A DNA stretch of 64,000 nt from JAJTFW01 sp903922455 (lineage in GTDB: Bacteria; Bacteroidota; Bacteroidia; AKYH767-A; OLB10). The translations under genes and the position numbers were made by a program. Numbering within the stretch: position 1 is the first letter of the stretch; each line of letters opens with the position of its first letter. Below are positions 53,430 through 63,770 of this stretch, one piece after another. The DNA lies in contig CALQEU020000017.1 in the NCBI GenBank assembly GCA_943329665.2, positions 1-64,000 of the forward strand, given 5' to 3'. The notes under the pieces were generated by a model. The model had not been told where the DNA came from. It did no database searches and saw only the letters and a program-made list of their open reading frames with translations.

Positions 53430-55832
53430 TTAATTTCTGAGTGGCTTTCCTGAAGTCAATATCGATTGGATGCGTTCAAGGGTCTTTTTTTCTCCACATA
53501 AGGATAGAAAAGCCTCTCTTTCAAGGTCCAATAAGTATTGCTCCGACACCAAAGTAGGGGCACTTAAATCACCACCACAAAGGATATAACCAAGCTTTTG
53601 TGAGATAAGTTGATCATGTTCGCTTATATAATGTCCTGAGTACATGGTGTTTGCGCCAACTTGAATGATCCCTAATCCGCTTTTCCCCATCACTCGAATA
53701 TCTTTTCTTTTTTCCGGCATAGTATATCCAGTGGCATTCATTTCTAAAACTGCATTTTTTGCATCTGTTAATAACCTGCTTCGGTTTAAACTGATGGAAT
53801 CTTTTCCAGGACGCAAAATTCCTAAATCGAATGCTTCGGCTGCAGATGTGGAAACTTTGGCTTGTCCAATAGTTAGAAATCTCTCTCTCAATGCATTAAT
53901 TTCAATGTCACCCTCAGAAAGGCTGTCGGATAGTCGGAGTGCGAATTCTTTACTTCCACCTCCTCCGGGAATTAAACCAACACCGAATTCAACCATTCCA
54001 GTATATAGTTCGGCATGTGCTTGAACTTTATCGGCATGAAGTGTCATTTCGCACCCACCACCTAAACTCAATCCAAAAGGGGCCACAACTACCGGAATGG
54101 ATGAATAGCGAACACGCATATTCATATTTTGAAATGCACGAATCGCAAAGTCAATTTCTTCCCATTCTTGTTCAACAGCCATCATAAATACCATTGCCAA
54201 GTTAGCACCCGCACTAAAGTTGGGACCTTCATTCCCAATAACAACACCTTTGTAATTCTGTTCTGCTAATTCGATGGCTTTGTTTACACCTTGAACAACC
54301 TCTCCACCAATGGTGTTCATTTTGGTGCGAAACTCACAACAAATAACATCGTCCCCAATATCGATAATGCTACATCCTGAATTACTCCAAATAGTTTTCG
54401 TTTTTCGAATGGGTGCTAAGCGTGTGTATGCCTCTTGTCCGGGGATGAGTTCGTAGCTTTTTGATTGGATGTTATAGAAAAGTTTTTTTCCATTTTCATT
54501 TTTGTAAAAAGTAGCGTTTCCGTTTTTTAACATTTCATAAACCCAAGGAGCTGGTTTCATGTTTGCTTTTTCCATCTCAGCAACGAATGCAGCAACGCCT
54601 ACTACATCCCAACTTTCAAAAGGACCAAGTTCCCAGCCAAACCCCGCTTCCATGGCGGTATCAATTTTATAAAGTTCGTCAGCAACTTCTGGTACACGTT
54701 CTGAAACATATCTGAATAACCCCAAAAAGGATTGACGATAAAACTCTCCTGCCAGATCATGACCACTAACCAAAACTTTCATTCGCTCCTGTAAATCGTC
54801 GATTGTTTTGGTTTTTTCCAGTGTAGCAAATTTTGTTTTTTCTTGTTGACGATATTCTAAACTTTTTAAGTCAAGTGCTAGAATTTCTGTTTTTCCAGCT
54901 GCGTTTTTTGTCTTTTTATAAAATCCTTGCTTCGTTTTGTCGCCAAGCCATTTATTTTCCATCATGACAGTGATGTATTTCGGCAATTCAAAATATTCTT
55001 TTAAGCTGTCATTTTTTAATCCTGCTTTTAATCCATTCGCAACATGAACTAAAGTGTCGAGACCAACAACATCACAAGTTCTAAATGTTGCCGACTTCGG
55101 CCGTCCCAATACAGGGCCAGTTAATTTATCTACATCTTCTACTGTGAGTCCAAGTTTTTCTACCAGATGAAATAAATAAAGAATTCCAAATACACCAATT
55201 CTATTCGCGATAAACGCAGGCGTGTCTTTGCAAATCACCGTGGTTTTTCCTAAAAATAAATCGCCATAGTTTTCAAGGAAGCTAATCACTTCAGGACTTG
55301 TTTGTGTTCCTGGAATAATTTCCATCAAGCGTAAATACCTCGGTGGATTAAAAAAGTGAACTCCACAAAAATGTTTTTTGAAGTCTTCAGATCTTCCATC
55401 TTCCATTAAAAAGATAGGAATACCCGAAGTGTTCGTCGTAATAAGTGTTCCTGGTTTTCTATACTTCTCTACTTTTTCGAAAATTATTTTTTTGATGTCT
55501 AATCGTTCCACAACCACTTCTAAAATCCAATCGCACGTTGCAATTTCAGAGATATTGTCCTCAAAATTTCCAGTTTTGATTCTTGATAAATATGATTTTT
55601 TATAGAGCGCCGCCGGACTTGCTTTTACAGTGGAAGCTAAAGCTGCATTCACAATTCGATTGCGAACGGTAGGGTGTTCTAACGTTGCTCCTTTTGCAAT
55701 TTCTTCGGGGAGTAATTCGGTTGGACAAATGTCCAATAAAAGAACATTCACACCAATATTTGCGAAATGACAAGCAATTCTCGACCCCATGATTCCGGAA
55801 CCTAATACGACAACATTTTTAATTTTATACAT
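53430..55832 (-). CDS. fadN: 3-hydroxyacyl-CoA dehydrogenase / enoyl-CoA hydratase fusion (FadN-type)
   Basis: Two central beta-oxidation steps in one protein of 800 residues. The N-terminal NAD domain has VVLGSGIMGSRIACHFANIG (9-28) and ICKDTPAFIANRIG, followed by the two 3HCDH C-terminal domains (GRPKSATFRTCDVVGLDTL). The enoyl-CoA hydratase part is C-terminal (about 500-720: GPNFSAGANLA, SLGGGCEMTLHADKVQAHAE, GVGLIPGGGGSKEFALRL). This order is opposite to E. coli FadB and matches Bacillus FadN. With fadA and the acyl-CoA dehydrogenase gene it makes a full cycle, though the genes are not contiguous. Confidence 0.93.
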   Translation of the reverse strand: MYKIKNVVVLGSGIMGSRIACHFANIGVNVLLLDICPTELLPEEIAKGATLEHPTVRNRIVNAALASTVKASPAALYKKSYLSRIKTGNFEDNISEIATCDWILEVVVERLDIKKIIFEKVEKYRKPGTLITTNTSGIPIFLMEDGRSEDFKKHFCGVHFFNPPRYLRLMEIIPGTQTSPEVISFLENYGDLFLGKTTVICKDTPAFIANRIGVFGILYLFHLVEKLGLTVEDVDKLTGPVLGRPKSATFRTCDVVGLDTLVHVANGLKAGLKNDSLKEYFELPKYITVMMENKWLGDKTKQGFYKKTKNAAGKTEILALDLKSLEYRQQEKTKFATLEKTKTIDDLQERMKVLVSGHDLAGEFYRQSFLGLFRYVSERVPEVADELYKIDTAMEAGFGWELGPFESWDVVGVAAFVAEMEKANMKPAPWVYEMLKNGNATFYKNENGKKLFYNIQSKSYELIPGQEAYTRLAPIRKTKTIWSNSGCSIIDIGDDVICCEFRTKMNTIGGEVVQGVNKAIELAEQNYKGVVIGNEGPNFSAGANLAMVFMMAVEQEWEEIDFAIRAFQNMNMRVRYSSIPVVVAPFGLSLGGGCEMTLHADKVQAHAELYTGMVEFGVGLIPGGGGSKEFALRLSDSLSEGDIEINALRERFLTIGQAKVSTSAAEAFDLGILRPGKDSISLNRSRLLTDAKNAVLEMNATGYTMPEKRKDIRVMGKSGLGIIQVGANTMYSGHYISEHDQLISQKLGYILCGGDLSAPTLVSEQYLLDLEREAFLSLCGEKKTLERIQSILTSGKPLRN

Positions 55833-55985
55833 AGCTTAGAATACAATTCGAAAGAAAACCCAAAATAAGCGGAAAAGTGTGATAAATAGGAGAGAGAGGT
55901 TATTCTTTTATCAACAAAATGGAAGGATGAAGCATTATTTTTACTGGATGAAGTACATCTGAAATGAGCAAAATTTCATAAATTG

Positions 55986-56019
55986 AAAAAGGCTGTCTCT
56001 AACGCGAGACAGCCTTTTT
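55986..56019 (-). terminator. Terminator of the S9 peptidase gene
   Basis: AAAAAGGCTGTCTC (55986-55999) pairs with GAGACAGCCTTTTT (56006-56019), loop TAACGC, 20 bases beyond the stop codon. Confidence 0.9.
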
Positions 56020-56038
56020 GCAATCGTTAATTCAAAAC

Positions 56039-57964
56039 TTAATTTTTTATAGGTGTTGCACGAATAATAGGTGCATTCGCTTTTTTATCTATCATATGTG
56101 TTTTCAAAAATGTTTCCATCGCTTCATAAAACTCAAAACGATTTTCTTCGTTTCTAAAACCATGTCCTTCATTATCTTTTACCATGTATTGAACAATAAT
56201 ATTGTTTTTCTTTAATGCAGCAACTACTTGATCACTTTCATCTTTATTTACTCTTGGATCTTTAGCTCCTTGCGCTATGAAAAGTGGACATTTAATTTTG
56301 TCAACATGAAACACAGGAGAATACTTATGCATCATCACGGAATCTTTTGGATCATTTGGATTTCCAACCATCGTGTACATCATTTCTAAATATGGTTTCC
56401 AATAAGGAGGAATCGTTTTCATAAACGAAAATAAGTTGGATACACCCACATAGTCAATAGCACAAGTATACGTATCGGGAGTAAATGCAATGCCAGCCAA
56501 TGTTGCATATCCGCCATACGATGCACCATAAATAGCTACACGTTTTGGATCTGCAATACCCTGATTCGTCAACCAATTAACACCATCGGAGATATCTCTT
56601 TGCATATCTTGTCCCCACTGTTTAAAGGAGGATTCCCAAAATGCTTTGCCATAACCAGTGCTTCCTCTAAAATTCATTTGTAAAACTGCATATCCTCTGT
56701 TTGCTAAAAATTGCACCTCGGGGTTCCATCCCCAGCTATCTCTAGCCCAAGGACCTCCATGCGGATTGATGACAACAGGTAAATTTTTTGCTTCTTTTAC
56801 ATTTTGCGGAAGAGTTAAATAGCCATGAATTGTTTTCCCATCTTTAGTTTCATAGCTGATTGGTTGCATATAGCACATATCACTTTCATTAATCCACGGA
56901 CTTAATTCATGTAGTTTAGTTAATTTGTCAGTGGTCTTATCATAAAAATAATAAGCGCCTAAACTACGGTCACTATAGGTGCGCACTAAAAATTTGTCTT
57001 CATTTTTATTGCTGTTAGTTATGGCAACTCTATAACCTATAAGTTCTTCGGCGAGTCGAATATACATTATCTCCGTTTGCTTATCAAAAAAGGCGTATTC
57101 ATATTTATCTTTTTCTATTCCAATACTTGTAAGCACTTTTCTCTTTCGCGAATAACTTAAGTCAGAAACGTCAACTTCTTCGTCTTCAAAAAGTGTTTCA
57201 ACTTCTTTTCCAGTCTTAATATCTAAGAGGACAATTGCCTGCTTATCACGTCCAATATTAGAAGCGGCATACAGTTGCTTATTATCAAAGGTAAAGAAAA
57301 GCGGATTCGCTGATTCTCTAAAGTCAGTAGTGATGATTGTTGTAAAAGGATCACTTTCTTTTTCTCTAACCATTAAGCCAGTTTGAACGCCATCGGTTGT
57401 AGTTGCGGCTCTAATTTGTCCATTATGATCTGTTATCCATCCTGAAATATTTCCCGGATTTTTTGCAACTAATTTCATGTCGCCCGTGGTAATATTCATT
57501 CTGTAAACATCAAAAACTTCAGGATTCTCTTTGTTCATTTCAATAAGAACTTCATTTGGAAAATCTTCAAGTTGATCAGTTATTGATACACGAACATCTT
57601 TAAATGGTGTTAAATCTTTTTCTGTTTTCCCGTCAGTAGAAGCTAAAAACAAATGGAAGTTTTCATCTCCACCAAAGTCACGTACATAGATAATGCTCGT
57701 ATTATTTTTCCAGAAATAACCGTTAATATCACGATCCGTTAAACTGGTTACTCGAACAGGTGTTGTTCCATTAATGGGAACTACATGGATGTTCATGCGA
57801 TTGTTCCATGGAGCTAAGTAGGAAAGTTGATCTCCATCCGGCGAAATTTGAAATCGTGTTTTTTCAGCGTTTTTGAAAAAATCTTTGACAGGATATGTTT
57901 TCTGTGCGACTAAGGTGTTTGACATAATTAGGAGGCAACTAAATCCTATTAATTTTTTGAACAT
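56039..57964 (-). CDS. Exported prolyl oligopeptidase family (S9) serine peptidase
   Basis: 641 residues with a signal peptide (LIGFSCLLIMSNTLVAQ). Residues about 35-360 form a beta-propeller that gates the active site. The alpha/beta-hydrolase follows: oxyanion-region INPHGGPWARDSWGW (399-413), NFRGSTGYGKAFW, nucleophile Ser482 in GASYGGYATLAG, Asp in AQGAKDPRVN and His in DNEGHGFRNEENR. This pattern fits the dipeptidyl-peptidase IV/acylaminoacyl-peptidase subfamilies, which trim peptides in the periplasm. The true specificity is unknown. Confidence 0.92.
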   Translation of the reverse strand: MFKKLIGFSCLLIMSNTLVAQKTYPVKDFFKNAEKTRFQISPDGDQLSYLAPWNNRMNIHVVPINGTTPVRVTSLTDRDINGYFWKNNTSIIYVRDFGGDENFHLFLASTDGKTEKDLTPFKDVRVSITDQLEDFPNEVLIEMNKENPEVFDVYRMNITTGDMKLVAKNPGNISGWITDHNGQIRAATTTDGVQTGLMVREKESDPFTTIITTDFRESANPLFFTFDNKQLYAASNIGRDKQAIVLLDIKTGKEVETLFEDEEVDVSDLSYSRKRKVLTSIGIEKDKYEYAFFDKQTEIMYIRLAEELIGYRVAITNSNKNEDKFLVRTYSDRSLGAYYFYDKTTDKLTKLHELSPWINESDMCYMQPISYETKDGKTIHGYLTLPQNVKEAKNLPVVINPHGGPWARDSWGWNPEVQFLANRGYAVLQMNFRGSTGYGKAFWESSFKQWGQDMQRDISDGVNWLTNQGIADPKRVAIYGASYGGYATLAGIAFTPDTYTCAIDYVGVSNLFSFMKTIPPYWKPYLEMMYTMVGNPNDPKDSVMMHKYSPVFHVDKIKCPLFIAQGAKDPRVNKDESDQVVAALKKNNIIVQYMVKDNEGHGFRNEENRFEFYEAMETFLKTHMIDKKANAPIIRATPIKN

Positions 57965-58130
57965 ATTTTAGGTGTTTTAAGAAGTGCTAAATTAATATTT
58001 TTCATGTAATGTGCAGTGTTTTCTCTTTTGAATAGTTGTAATCACTTGATGGAATGAATTATCGGGATAATCGGATAGGAAGCGGTTTATATAATTAAGA
58101 TTGCTTATTTTTGTGCCCTAATTTAATTAC

Positions 58131-58694
58131 ATGAGTTTCGAAAAAATTATATCAATTCCGGGCATGAGTGGTCTTTTTAAGATGGTAGCTCAAATGCGAA
58201 ATGGCGGATTCGTCGTTGAATCTTTACTTGATGGTCGTCGTCAACCTGTTTCTTCTACGCAGAGAATCACTATGTTAAAAGATATTGCGGTTTTTACTAC
58301 GGATGAGGACATTCCTCTTTATGATGTTTTTAAAAAAATGAAGGAACAAGATGCAATCGCTTCTAAAGTTCCAGCGAAAGCCGATACTTCAGAGTTGAAA
58401 GCATCTTTGAAGAAGATATTGCCCGATTTTGATGATGAACGCGTTCATGCATCAGATATTCGTAAGATGTTTTTGTGGTATAATTTGGTAAAGGAAGATG
58501 TGGGGACGGAAGATTCGGATGCAGCTATGAAAACTGAAATCGATGGTGAAGCATCAGAAGTGAATGCAAACATCAACGAAGAAGTTGCGGTTGAAGAACC
58601 AGTGAAAAAGAAGGCCGTGAAGAAGAAGAAAGATGATGTAACTGATGAAGAAGAAGCTCCAGCACCCAAGAAAAAAGCTGCTAAAACAGCATAA
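58131..58694 (+). CDS. DUF5606 family protein with Lys-rich tail
   Basis: 187 residues, cytosolic. Residues 1-125 are the Bacteroidota-specific DUF5606 domain (KIISIPGMSGLFKMVAQMRN, FVVESLLDGRRQPVS, then DIRKMFLWYNLV). The last 60 residues are disordered: first acidic (EDVGTEDSDAAMKTEIDGEA), then Lys-rich (KKKAVKKKKDD, PKKKAAK), like a nucleic-acid-binding tail. Function unknown. A -7 box TATTTTTG (58106-58113) lies 17 bases before the ATG, with no clear -33. It has its own terminator. Confidence 0.85.
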   Translation: MSFEKIISIPGMSGLFKMVAQMRNGGFVVESLLDGRRQPVSSTQRITMLKDIAVFTTDEDIPLYDVFKKMKEQDAIASKVPAKADTSELKASLKKILPDFDDERVHASDIRKMFLWYNLVKEDVGTEDSDAAMKTEIDGEASEVNANINEEVAVEEPVKKKAVKKKKDDVTDEEEAPAPKKKAAKTA

Positions 58695-58726
58695 GCGAAT
58701 GAATAATTAAGCAATTTAAAATAGTT

Positions 58727-58755
58727 AGCCGACCTTAGGTCGGCTTTTTTGCTTT
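58727..58755 (+). terminator. Terminator of the DUF5606 gene
   Basis: AGCCGACC (58727-58734) pairs with GGTCGGCT (58738-58745), loop TTA, followed by TTTTTTGCTTTT. Confidence 0.9.
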
Positions 58756-58841
58756 TCACGTATTGCTGTTTAATTCTTTTTTTAATTTTTATGAGTTAGC
58801 CTTTGCTAAGATTATCTTCGTATAAATTTTATAGAAAGCCT

Positions 58842-60563
58842 ATGTTAAATAATGATGCTCTTGTTCTTGACCGTGACTATTTGCCTGAAAAAATAGAAGT
58901 GAGTGATTGGCAGGTTGTTGAATCCTACTTTCATGAACTTCTTAGCAGAAAAATACAAAGTGTTGAAGAGTTGAAAATATGGCTTCGTAATCGAAGTGAA
59001 ATAGAAGCATTTCTTCAAGAAGAATTGGGTTGGCGATATATTCGCATGAGTTGCGATACAGCGAACGAAGAGTATTCTACTGCTTTTAATTTTTTTGTAG
59101 GCGAGATTCAACCTAAAATTGCTCCATTAAGTCATCAACTCGATCAGTTTTTATTAAGTAATGCATTCCTCTCTCAATTAAATGGTCGACCGTACGAAAT
59201 TCTGTTGCGTCAAGTGAAAAAGAGAGTGGAAATTTTTAGAGAAACAAATGTTCCTCTTTTCGCCGAATTGCAGCAAAAGGAACAAGAGTTTTCTTCAATC
59301 TCAGGAGCCATGAGTATAGATTGGGAAGGGCAAGAAATTACGTTGCAACAAGCCAGTAATTTTTTAGAACAAGACGATCGTAATAAACGCGAACAAGTTT
59401 ATAAGAAGATTATGGCCCGTAGAGCAATGGACGCCAATCGACTCGATGATTTGATGAATGAATTGCTTCGGAGTCGTAATGAAATAGCAGCGAACGCGGA
59501 TTTTAAAGATTTTAGAGATTTTATGTTCGCTAGCCTCGGAAGGTTTGATTATGATGCGAATGATTGTATTCAGTTTCATGAAGCTGTAGAAAAATTTCTT
59601 GTGCCTATTAATGAAAGAATTGATGCACATCATCGAAAAGAATTAAATCTTGATGTGTTAAAACCATGGGATGTTTCGGCTGCGGTGAAAGGTAAAATCC
59701 CTCTTCAACCTTTTTCGTCTACCGAAGATGCTATGACGAAAACCATTGCTTGCTTTCATGAAATTGATCCCTTCTTAGGATCTTGCATGTCTCAGATGAA
59801 GAAAGCAAATCGAATTGATCTGGATTCGAGAAAAGGGAAAGCGCCTGGTGGGTATAATTATCCTCTCTACGAGACCGGACTTCCTTTCATCTTTATGAAT
59901 TCCACGAATAGTCTGCGCGATATGGTGACTTTAGTTCACGAAGGGGGTCATGCCGTTCAATCCATTGTGGATCGACCTCTAGAATTAGTCGATTTTAAAA
60001 ATTTGCCCAGCGAAATTGCAGAGTTGGCTTCTATGTCGATGGAATTAATTTCTATGGAGCACTGGCATCATTATTTTGAGACTGAACAAGAGTTGAAAAT
60101 GGCTAAAAGGAAGCATTTGGAAGATGTATTGAAAGGCTTGCCATGGATTGCTTGCGTTGATGCTTTTCAACATTGGATTTATACGAATCCGAACCATTCA
60201 GTGGAAGAAAGAACGGATGCTTGGTCGAAAACGTATGAACGATTTGCCAGTAAATCGGTAGATTGGTCTGGTGTGGAGTCGGTGAAAAAATTGCTTTGGC
60301 AAAAACAACTTCATATTTATGAAGTTCCATTTTATTACATAGAATACGGATTTGCTCAGTTAGGCGCCATTGCAATGTGGAGGAATTATAGGTTAAATCC
60401 TTCGCAAACGATTAATCAGTACTTAGATGCATTAAAAATGGGATACACCGCTTCCATCGCTGAAGTATATGAAAGGGCAGGTGTTCGCTTCGATTTTTCA
60501 GAAGATTATATCCGAGAATTAGCCGGTTTTGTGAATGAAGAATGGGAGAAATTGATTGATTAA
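58842..60563 (+). CDS. M3 family oligoendopeptidase (PepF-like)
   Basis: Zinc metallopeptidase that cuts short peptides in the cytosol. 573 residues from ATG 58842; a TTG 39 bases upstream (58803) is in frame but less likely. The active site is HEGGH at 366-370 in TLVHEGGHAVQS, with the third ligand Glu in LPSEIAELASMSMELIS about 25 residues later, as expected for M3. APGGYNYPLYETGLPFIFMN upstream is the typical M3B block. Length and motifs favour the oligoendopeptidase F (M3B) subgroup. Confidence 0.93.
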   Translation: MLNNDALVLDRDYLPEKIEVSDWQVVESYFHELLSRKIQSVEELKIWLRNRSEIEAFLQEELGWRYIRMSCDTANEEYSTAFNFFVGEIQPKIAPLSHQLDQFLLSNAFLSQLNGRPYEILLRQVKKRVEIFRETNVPLFAELQQKEQEFSSISGAMSIDWEGQEITLQQASNFLEQDDRNKREQVYKKIMARRAMDANRLDDLMNELLRSRNEIAANADFKDFRDFMFASLGRFDYDANDCIQFHEAVEKFLVPINERIDAHHRKELNLDVLKPWDVSAAVKGKIPLQPFSSTEDAMTKTIACFHEIDPFLGSCMSQMKKANRIDLDSRKGKAPGGYNYPLYETGLPFIFMNSTNSLRDMVTLVHEGGHAVQSIVDRPLELVDFKNLPSEIAELASMSMELISMEHWHHYFETEQELKMAKRKHLEDVLKGLPWIACVDAFQHWIYTNPNHSVEERTDAWSKTYERFASKSVDWSGVESVKKLLWQKQLHIYEVPFYYIEYGFAQLGAIAMWRNYRLNPSQTINQYLDALKMGYTASIAEVYERAGVRFDFSEDYIRELAGFVNEEWEKLID

Positions 60564-60707
60564 TAGTTCTTTACTTTAATCTTCTTTTTAGATTTCTTTA
60601 CCTAAATGGATTGGCGAAATGGAAAAGACTCTTTTTAGACTAATTTATCTGAAAAAATAGTAACTTTTTCGATTAAAAAACGAATAAGTGGAGTTAGATA
60701 AAAAACA

Positions 60708-63638
60708 ATGTTTGTTATAAACGCATTTGCAGGTTTAATGATTGGCTTGAGCATTGTGCTCTTGCTGGTGATTCTGTATTTGTGGTTAGGTCGCAAAAAG
60801 AAGAAGCCTGTGGAGGATTCTTTTAGTGCGCTCTTCGAACAGCAGCCTGAGGCGTGGCTCATCATGGATGGAATTTCATTGAAAACCATTAAAGCCAATC
60901 AAAAAGCCATGAATATGTTTGGCATCTTTCGTCCTCAATTTTTGCATCAACTTACTTTTAGAAAGTTGTTTCAGGAAGATTTGTCGGAAGATGAAGCGAT
61001 GCTCTTAGTGAATGCAGTTGATAATAATACGTTCGTGAATAAAGTACTCGATTGCCGAAGTTTGCAAGGGCGTATTTTTAAGGTGAATGTAAGCATCAGC
61101 AGAGTCCATGAAGGAAATTTATTTTGTCGCTTTGCAGATCCACTTGAAGTTGCACTCCCAATGCAACTGCTCGATGAACCCAATGGAATAAACGCATCTG
61201 AACTAATTTCTCATCCCATCTCTTCTCCTAATGCTTTGCAAGAAGAGACGCGTTCATCTGCAAAAAGAGAAAATGAAAAAGCATTAAGTGCGCAGGAATC
61301 TTTTAATGAAGATATTTTTAAATCAACGAGTGATGCCATTGCACTTATTGGAGAGAATCAAGAGTTTGTAGAGGTAAATGAAGCCTTTGCTCAACTTACA
61401 GGTTATGCTATTGATGAATTGAAAGCGTTGAATTTTGATCAACTGATTCATCCCATCGACTCTAATGCCCATCAGCAATGGTTTAGCGATCTTTTAGCAG
61501 GGAAATTCAGAATTAATCGCACCGAAAGGAAAGTGTTGAGAAAAGATGGTAAGCAATTAAACCTTGAATTTTTAGGAGCTGTTTTACCGAAAAGAAATGC
61601 TGTAGTGATTTCAGCACTTGATAATAGCGAAGTGCGTCAAAAACAACATCTATTATTGCAGAATCGCGAAAATCTTTTAGCACTCATCGAGAATACAGGA
61701 GAAGCTGTACTGTCACTCGATGCGCTCGGGCATATTACTGTAGTCAATAAACATTATCGATCACTTTTTTTCACTGCAACCGGATTTGAATTGAATGAAG
61801 GAGCTTTTTATGAAGAACAACTTCCCAAAGAAAAAAGAGCATTGTGGAAGGAAAATTTCCGCAAGGTTTTACAAGGGAAAACGGTAAGTTATAGAGAGGA
61901 ACTGAAGGATGACAACGACGATTTGTTGATGTATGAGATTCTATTGTATCCTGTGAATGATGAATCGGGATTAACAACAGGAGTATCTTTTTCCGGACGT
62001 AATATTACTGATCGAATTAAACAGGAAGAAGCATTGAAGGAAGCACGCGATAAGGCTGAAAACGCAACGAGTGCTAAGTCTGAGTTTTTAGCAGTGATGA
62101 GTCACGAAATTCGTACGCCTCTTAATGGATTGATTGGTATGTCGGATTTGTTGAATACTACTAACCTAAATAGCGAACAAAAGGAATTTGTAGATGTGAT
62201 TCGCTTGAGTGGTGAAACCTTGTTGCAATTGATAAGTGACATCCTCGATTTTTCTAAAATTGAAGCGAGTAAAATGCAACTTGAATATGCTCCTTTCAGA
62301 CTGGAGGAAGTGGTTAACGAAGTCGTTACAATTTTATCGGGAAAAGCAAAAGAGAAAAATCTAAAGTTAATCCCAAATGTACATGACGATGTTCCTACCT
62401 ATATTATTGGCGATAGATCTCGTTTGCGTCAAGTACTGATGAATCTTATTGGGAATGCTATTAAGTTTACACATCAAGGTAGCGTAACAGTTGAGATCAA
62501 GAAACAGAAAGAATTGCATGGAGAAGTATCACTTGAGTTTTCAGTTAGCGACACCGGCATTGGTATTGAAAAAGAAGCAGCAGAGAAACTATTCACAGCA
62601 TACACCCAAGCCGCCCCATCTACGTACAGGAAATATGGAGGTACTGGACTAGGTCTCACCATTTGTAAAATGTTGGTTGATTTGATGGGTGGAAAGATTT
62701 GGGTGGAGAGTAAAATAGGAAAAGGTAGCATATTTTATTTTTCATTCTTATCTCGCGTCGCGGATAGTAATGAAGTATATCAGTCAGCACAAGTAGAGCT
62801 AGAAGAAGTGGTAAGACCATTTACTTCTGAGGGGAAACCGGAATTAACCGTAAATAAGAATATTCAAATTCTGCTTGCCGAAGACAATGATATCAATCGT
62901 TTATTAGCAGGTAAATTGTTTGAAAGATTGGGTTATTCCATTCATGCGGTTACCAATGGAAAAGAAGCATATCAAGCAGTGAAGAATCGAAATTATGATC
63001 TTGTTTTTATGGATGTACAGATGCCAGAATGGGATGGTCTGGAAGCTACTCAAAGAATACGCGCAGAGCTTACGAGTCAGCAACAACCCATTATTATTGC
63101 TATGACGGCTTTTGCGGGTGATGATGATAAAGTACTTTGCGCAAAGGCTGGAATGGATGATTATTTATCGAAACCTATCAGTTTGGATGATATTGAGAAA
63201 ATGATCTTGAAATGGTCGACTGTAAATAAGAGTCAAATTTTTGAAAATAATATGAAACGTAAAACAGATTTAAAGGAAGAGGAAACGCTTTTGATCAATC
63301 AAGCAGCCATAAAACGACTTATGGATATCGGTAAACAAACCGATCCAGGCTTTTTGCATCAAGTGCTCGATATGTTCATAAAGCAAGCTCCTGTCGATAT
63401 TGAAAACATCGTGCAAGGGTTTGAGCGCGGCGATTTCGCCTTGATGTGGAAATCAGCCCATAAACTGAAAGGAACCTGCCTCAATATTGGAGCGCAACGT
63501 CTTTACGTAACGTGCAAAGAGATCGAAAAGAAAGGTCGAAATCTTGAGAATTCGGGTCTTTTGGGTTTGTGTATGCAATTGGATAATGAATATAAAGCCA
63601 CCGTTGAAGAACTAAAAAATCTTTTCCATTACAATTAA
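60708..63638 (+). CDS. Tripartite hybrid sensor histidine kinase (PAS-HisKA-HATPase-REC-HPt)
   Basis: 976 residues. One N-terminal membrane helix (AFAGLMIGLSIVLLLVILYLW), then three PAS-like domains at about 38-150 (degenerate), 200-315 (IFKSTSDAIALIGENQEF) and 320-440 (LIENTGEAVLSLDALGHI). HisKA has the phosphate-accepting His466 in MSHEIRTPLNG, and HATPase has NLIGNAIKF, DTGIGIE and GGTGLGLTI. REC has the acidic pair in LLAEDNDINR and Asp769 in FMDVQMPEWDG. The HPt domain has His918 in SAHKLKGTCLNIG. Phosphate would pass His466, Asp769, His918, then to an unlinked regulator. No sensor domain lies outside the membrane, so the signal is probably cytosolic. No response-regulator gene adjoins. 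Confidence 0.93.
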   Translation: MFVINAFAGLMIGLSIVLLLVILYLWLGRKKKKPVEDSFSALFEQQPEAWLIMDGISLKTIKANQKAMNMFGIFRPQFLHQLTFRKLFQEDLSEDEAMLLVNAVDNNTFVNKVLDCRSLQGRIFKVNVSISRVHEGNLFCRFADPLEVALPMQLLDEPNGINASELISHPISSPNALQEETRSSAKRENEKALSAQESFNEDIFKSTSDAIALIGENQEFVEVNEAFAQLTGYAIDELKALNFDQLIHPIDSNAHQQWFSDLLAGKFRINRTERKVLRKDGKQLNLEFLGAVLPKRNAVVISALDNSEVRQKQHLLLQNRENLLALIENTGEAVLSLDALGHITVVNKHYRSLFFTATGFELNEGAFYEEQLPKEKRALWKENFRKVLQGKTVSYREELKDDNDDLLMYEILLYPVNDESGLTTGVSFSGRNITDRIKQEEALKEARDKAENATSAKSEFLAVMSHEIRTPLNGLIGMSDLLNTTNLNSEQKEFVDVIRLSGETLLQLISDILDFSKIEASKMQLEYAPFRLEEVVNEVVTILSGKAKEKNLKLIPNVHDDVPTYIIGDRSRLRQVLMNLIGNAIKFTHQGSVTVEIKKQKELHGEVSLEFSVSDTGIGIEKEAAEKLFTAYTQAAPSTYRKYGGTGLGLTICKMLVDLMGGKIWVESKIGKGSIFYFSFLSRVADSNEVYQSAQVELEEVVRPFTSEGKPELTVNKNIQILLAEDNDINRLLAGKLFERLGYSIHAVTNGKEAYQAVKNRNYDLVFMDVQMPEWDGLEATQRIRAELTSQQQPIIIAMTAFAGDDDKVLCAKAGMDDYLSKPISLDDIEKMILKWSTVNKSQIFENNMKRKTDLKEEETLLINQAAIKRLMDIGKQTDPGFLHQVLDMFIKQAPVDIENIVQGFERGDFALMWKSAHKLKGTCLNIGAQRLYVTCKEIEKKGRNLENSGLLGLCMQLDNEYKATVEELKNLFHYN

Positions 63639-63719
63639 AAAGCTGAAAATCAAATATTATTGATAAAATAGACCTAAAAGCAAGAGATTTGCACATCGAT
63701 AATTTTAATTCATTTTCCC

Positions 63720-63749
63720 TTGTTTTAAATCATTCCCTGTGTATCTTTG
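63720..63749 (+). promoter_or_regulatory. Promoter of rpsU
   Basis: TTG at 63720-63722, 19-nt spacer, TATCTTTG at 63742-63749, 21 bases before the ATG: the best consensus match in the window. Confidence 0.8.
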
Positions 63750-63770
63750 CATTCCAATTAAAATTTGAAC

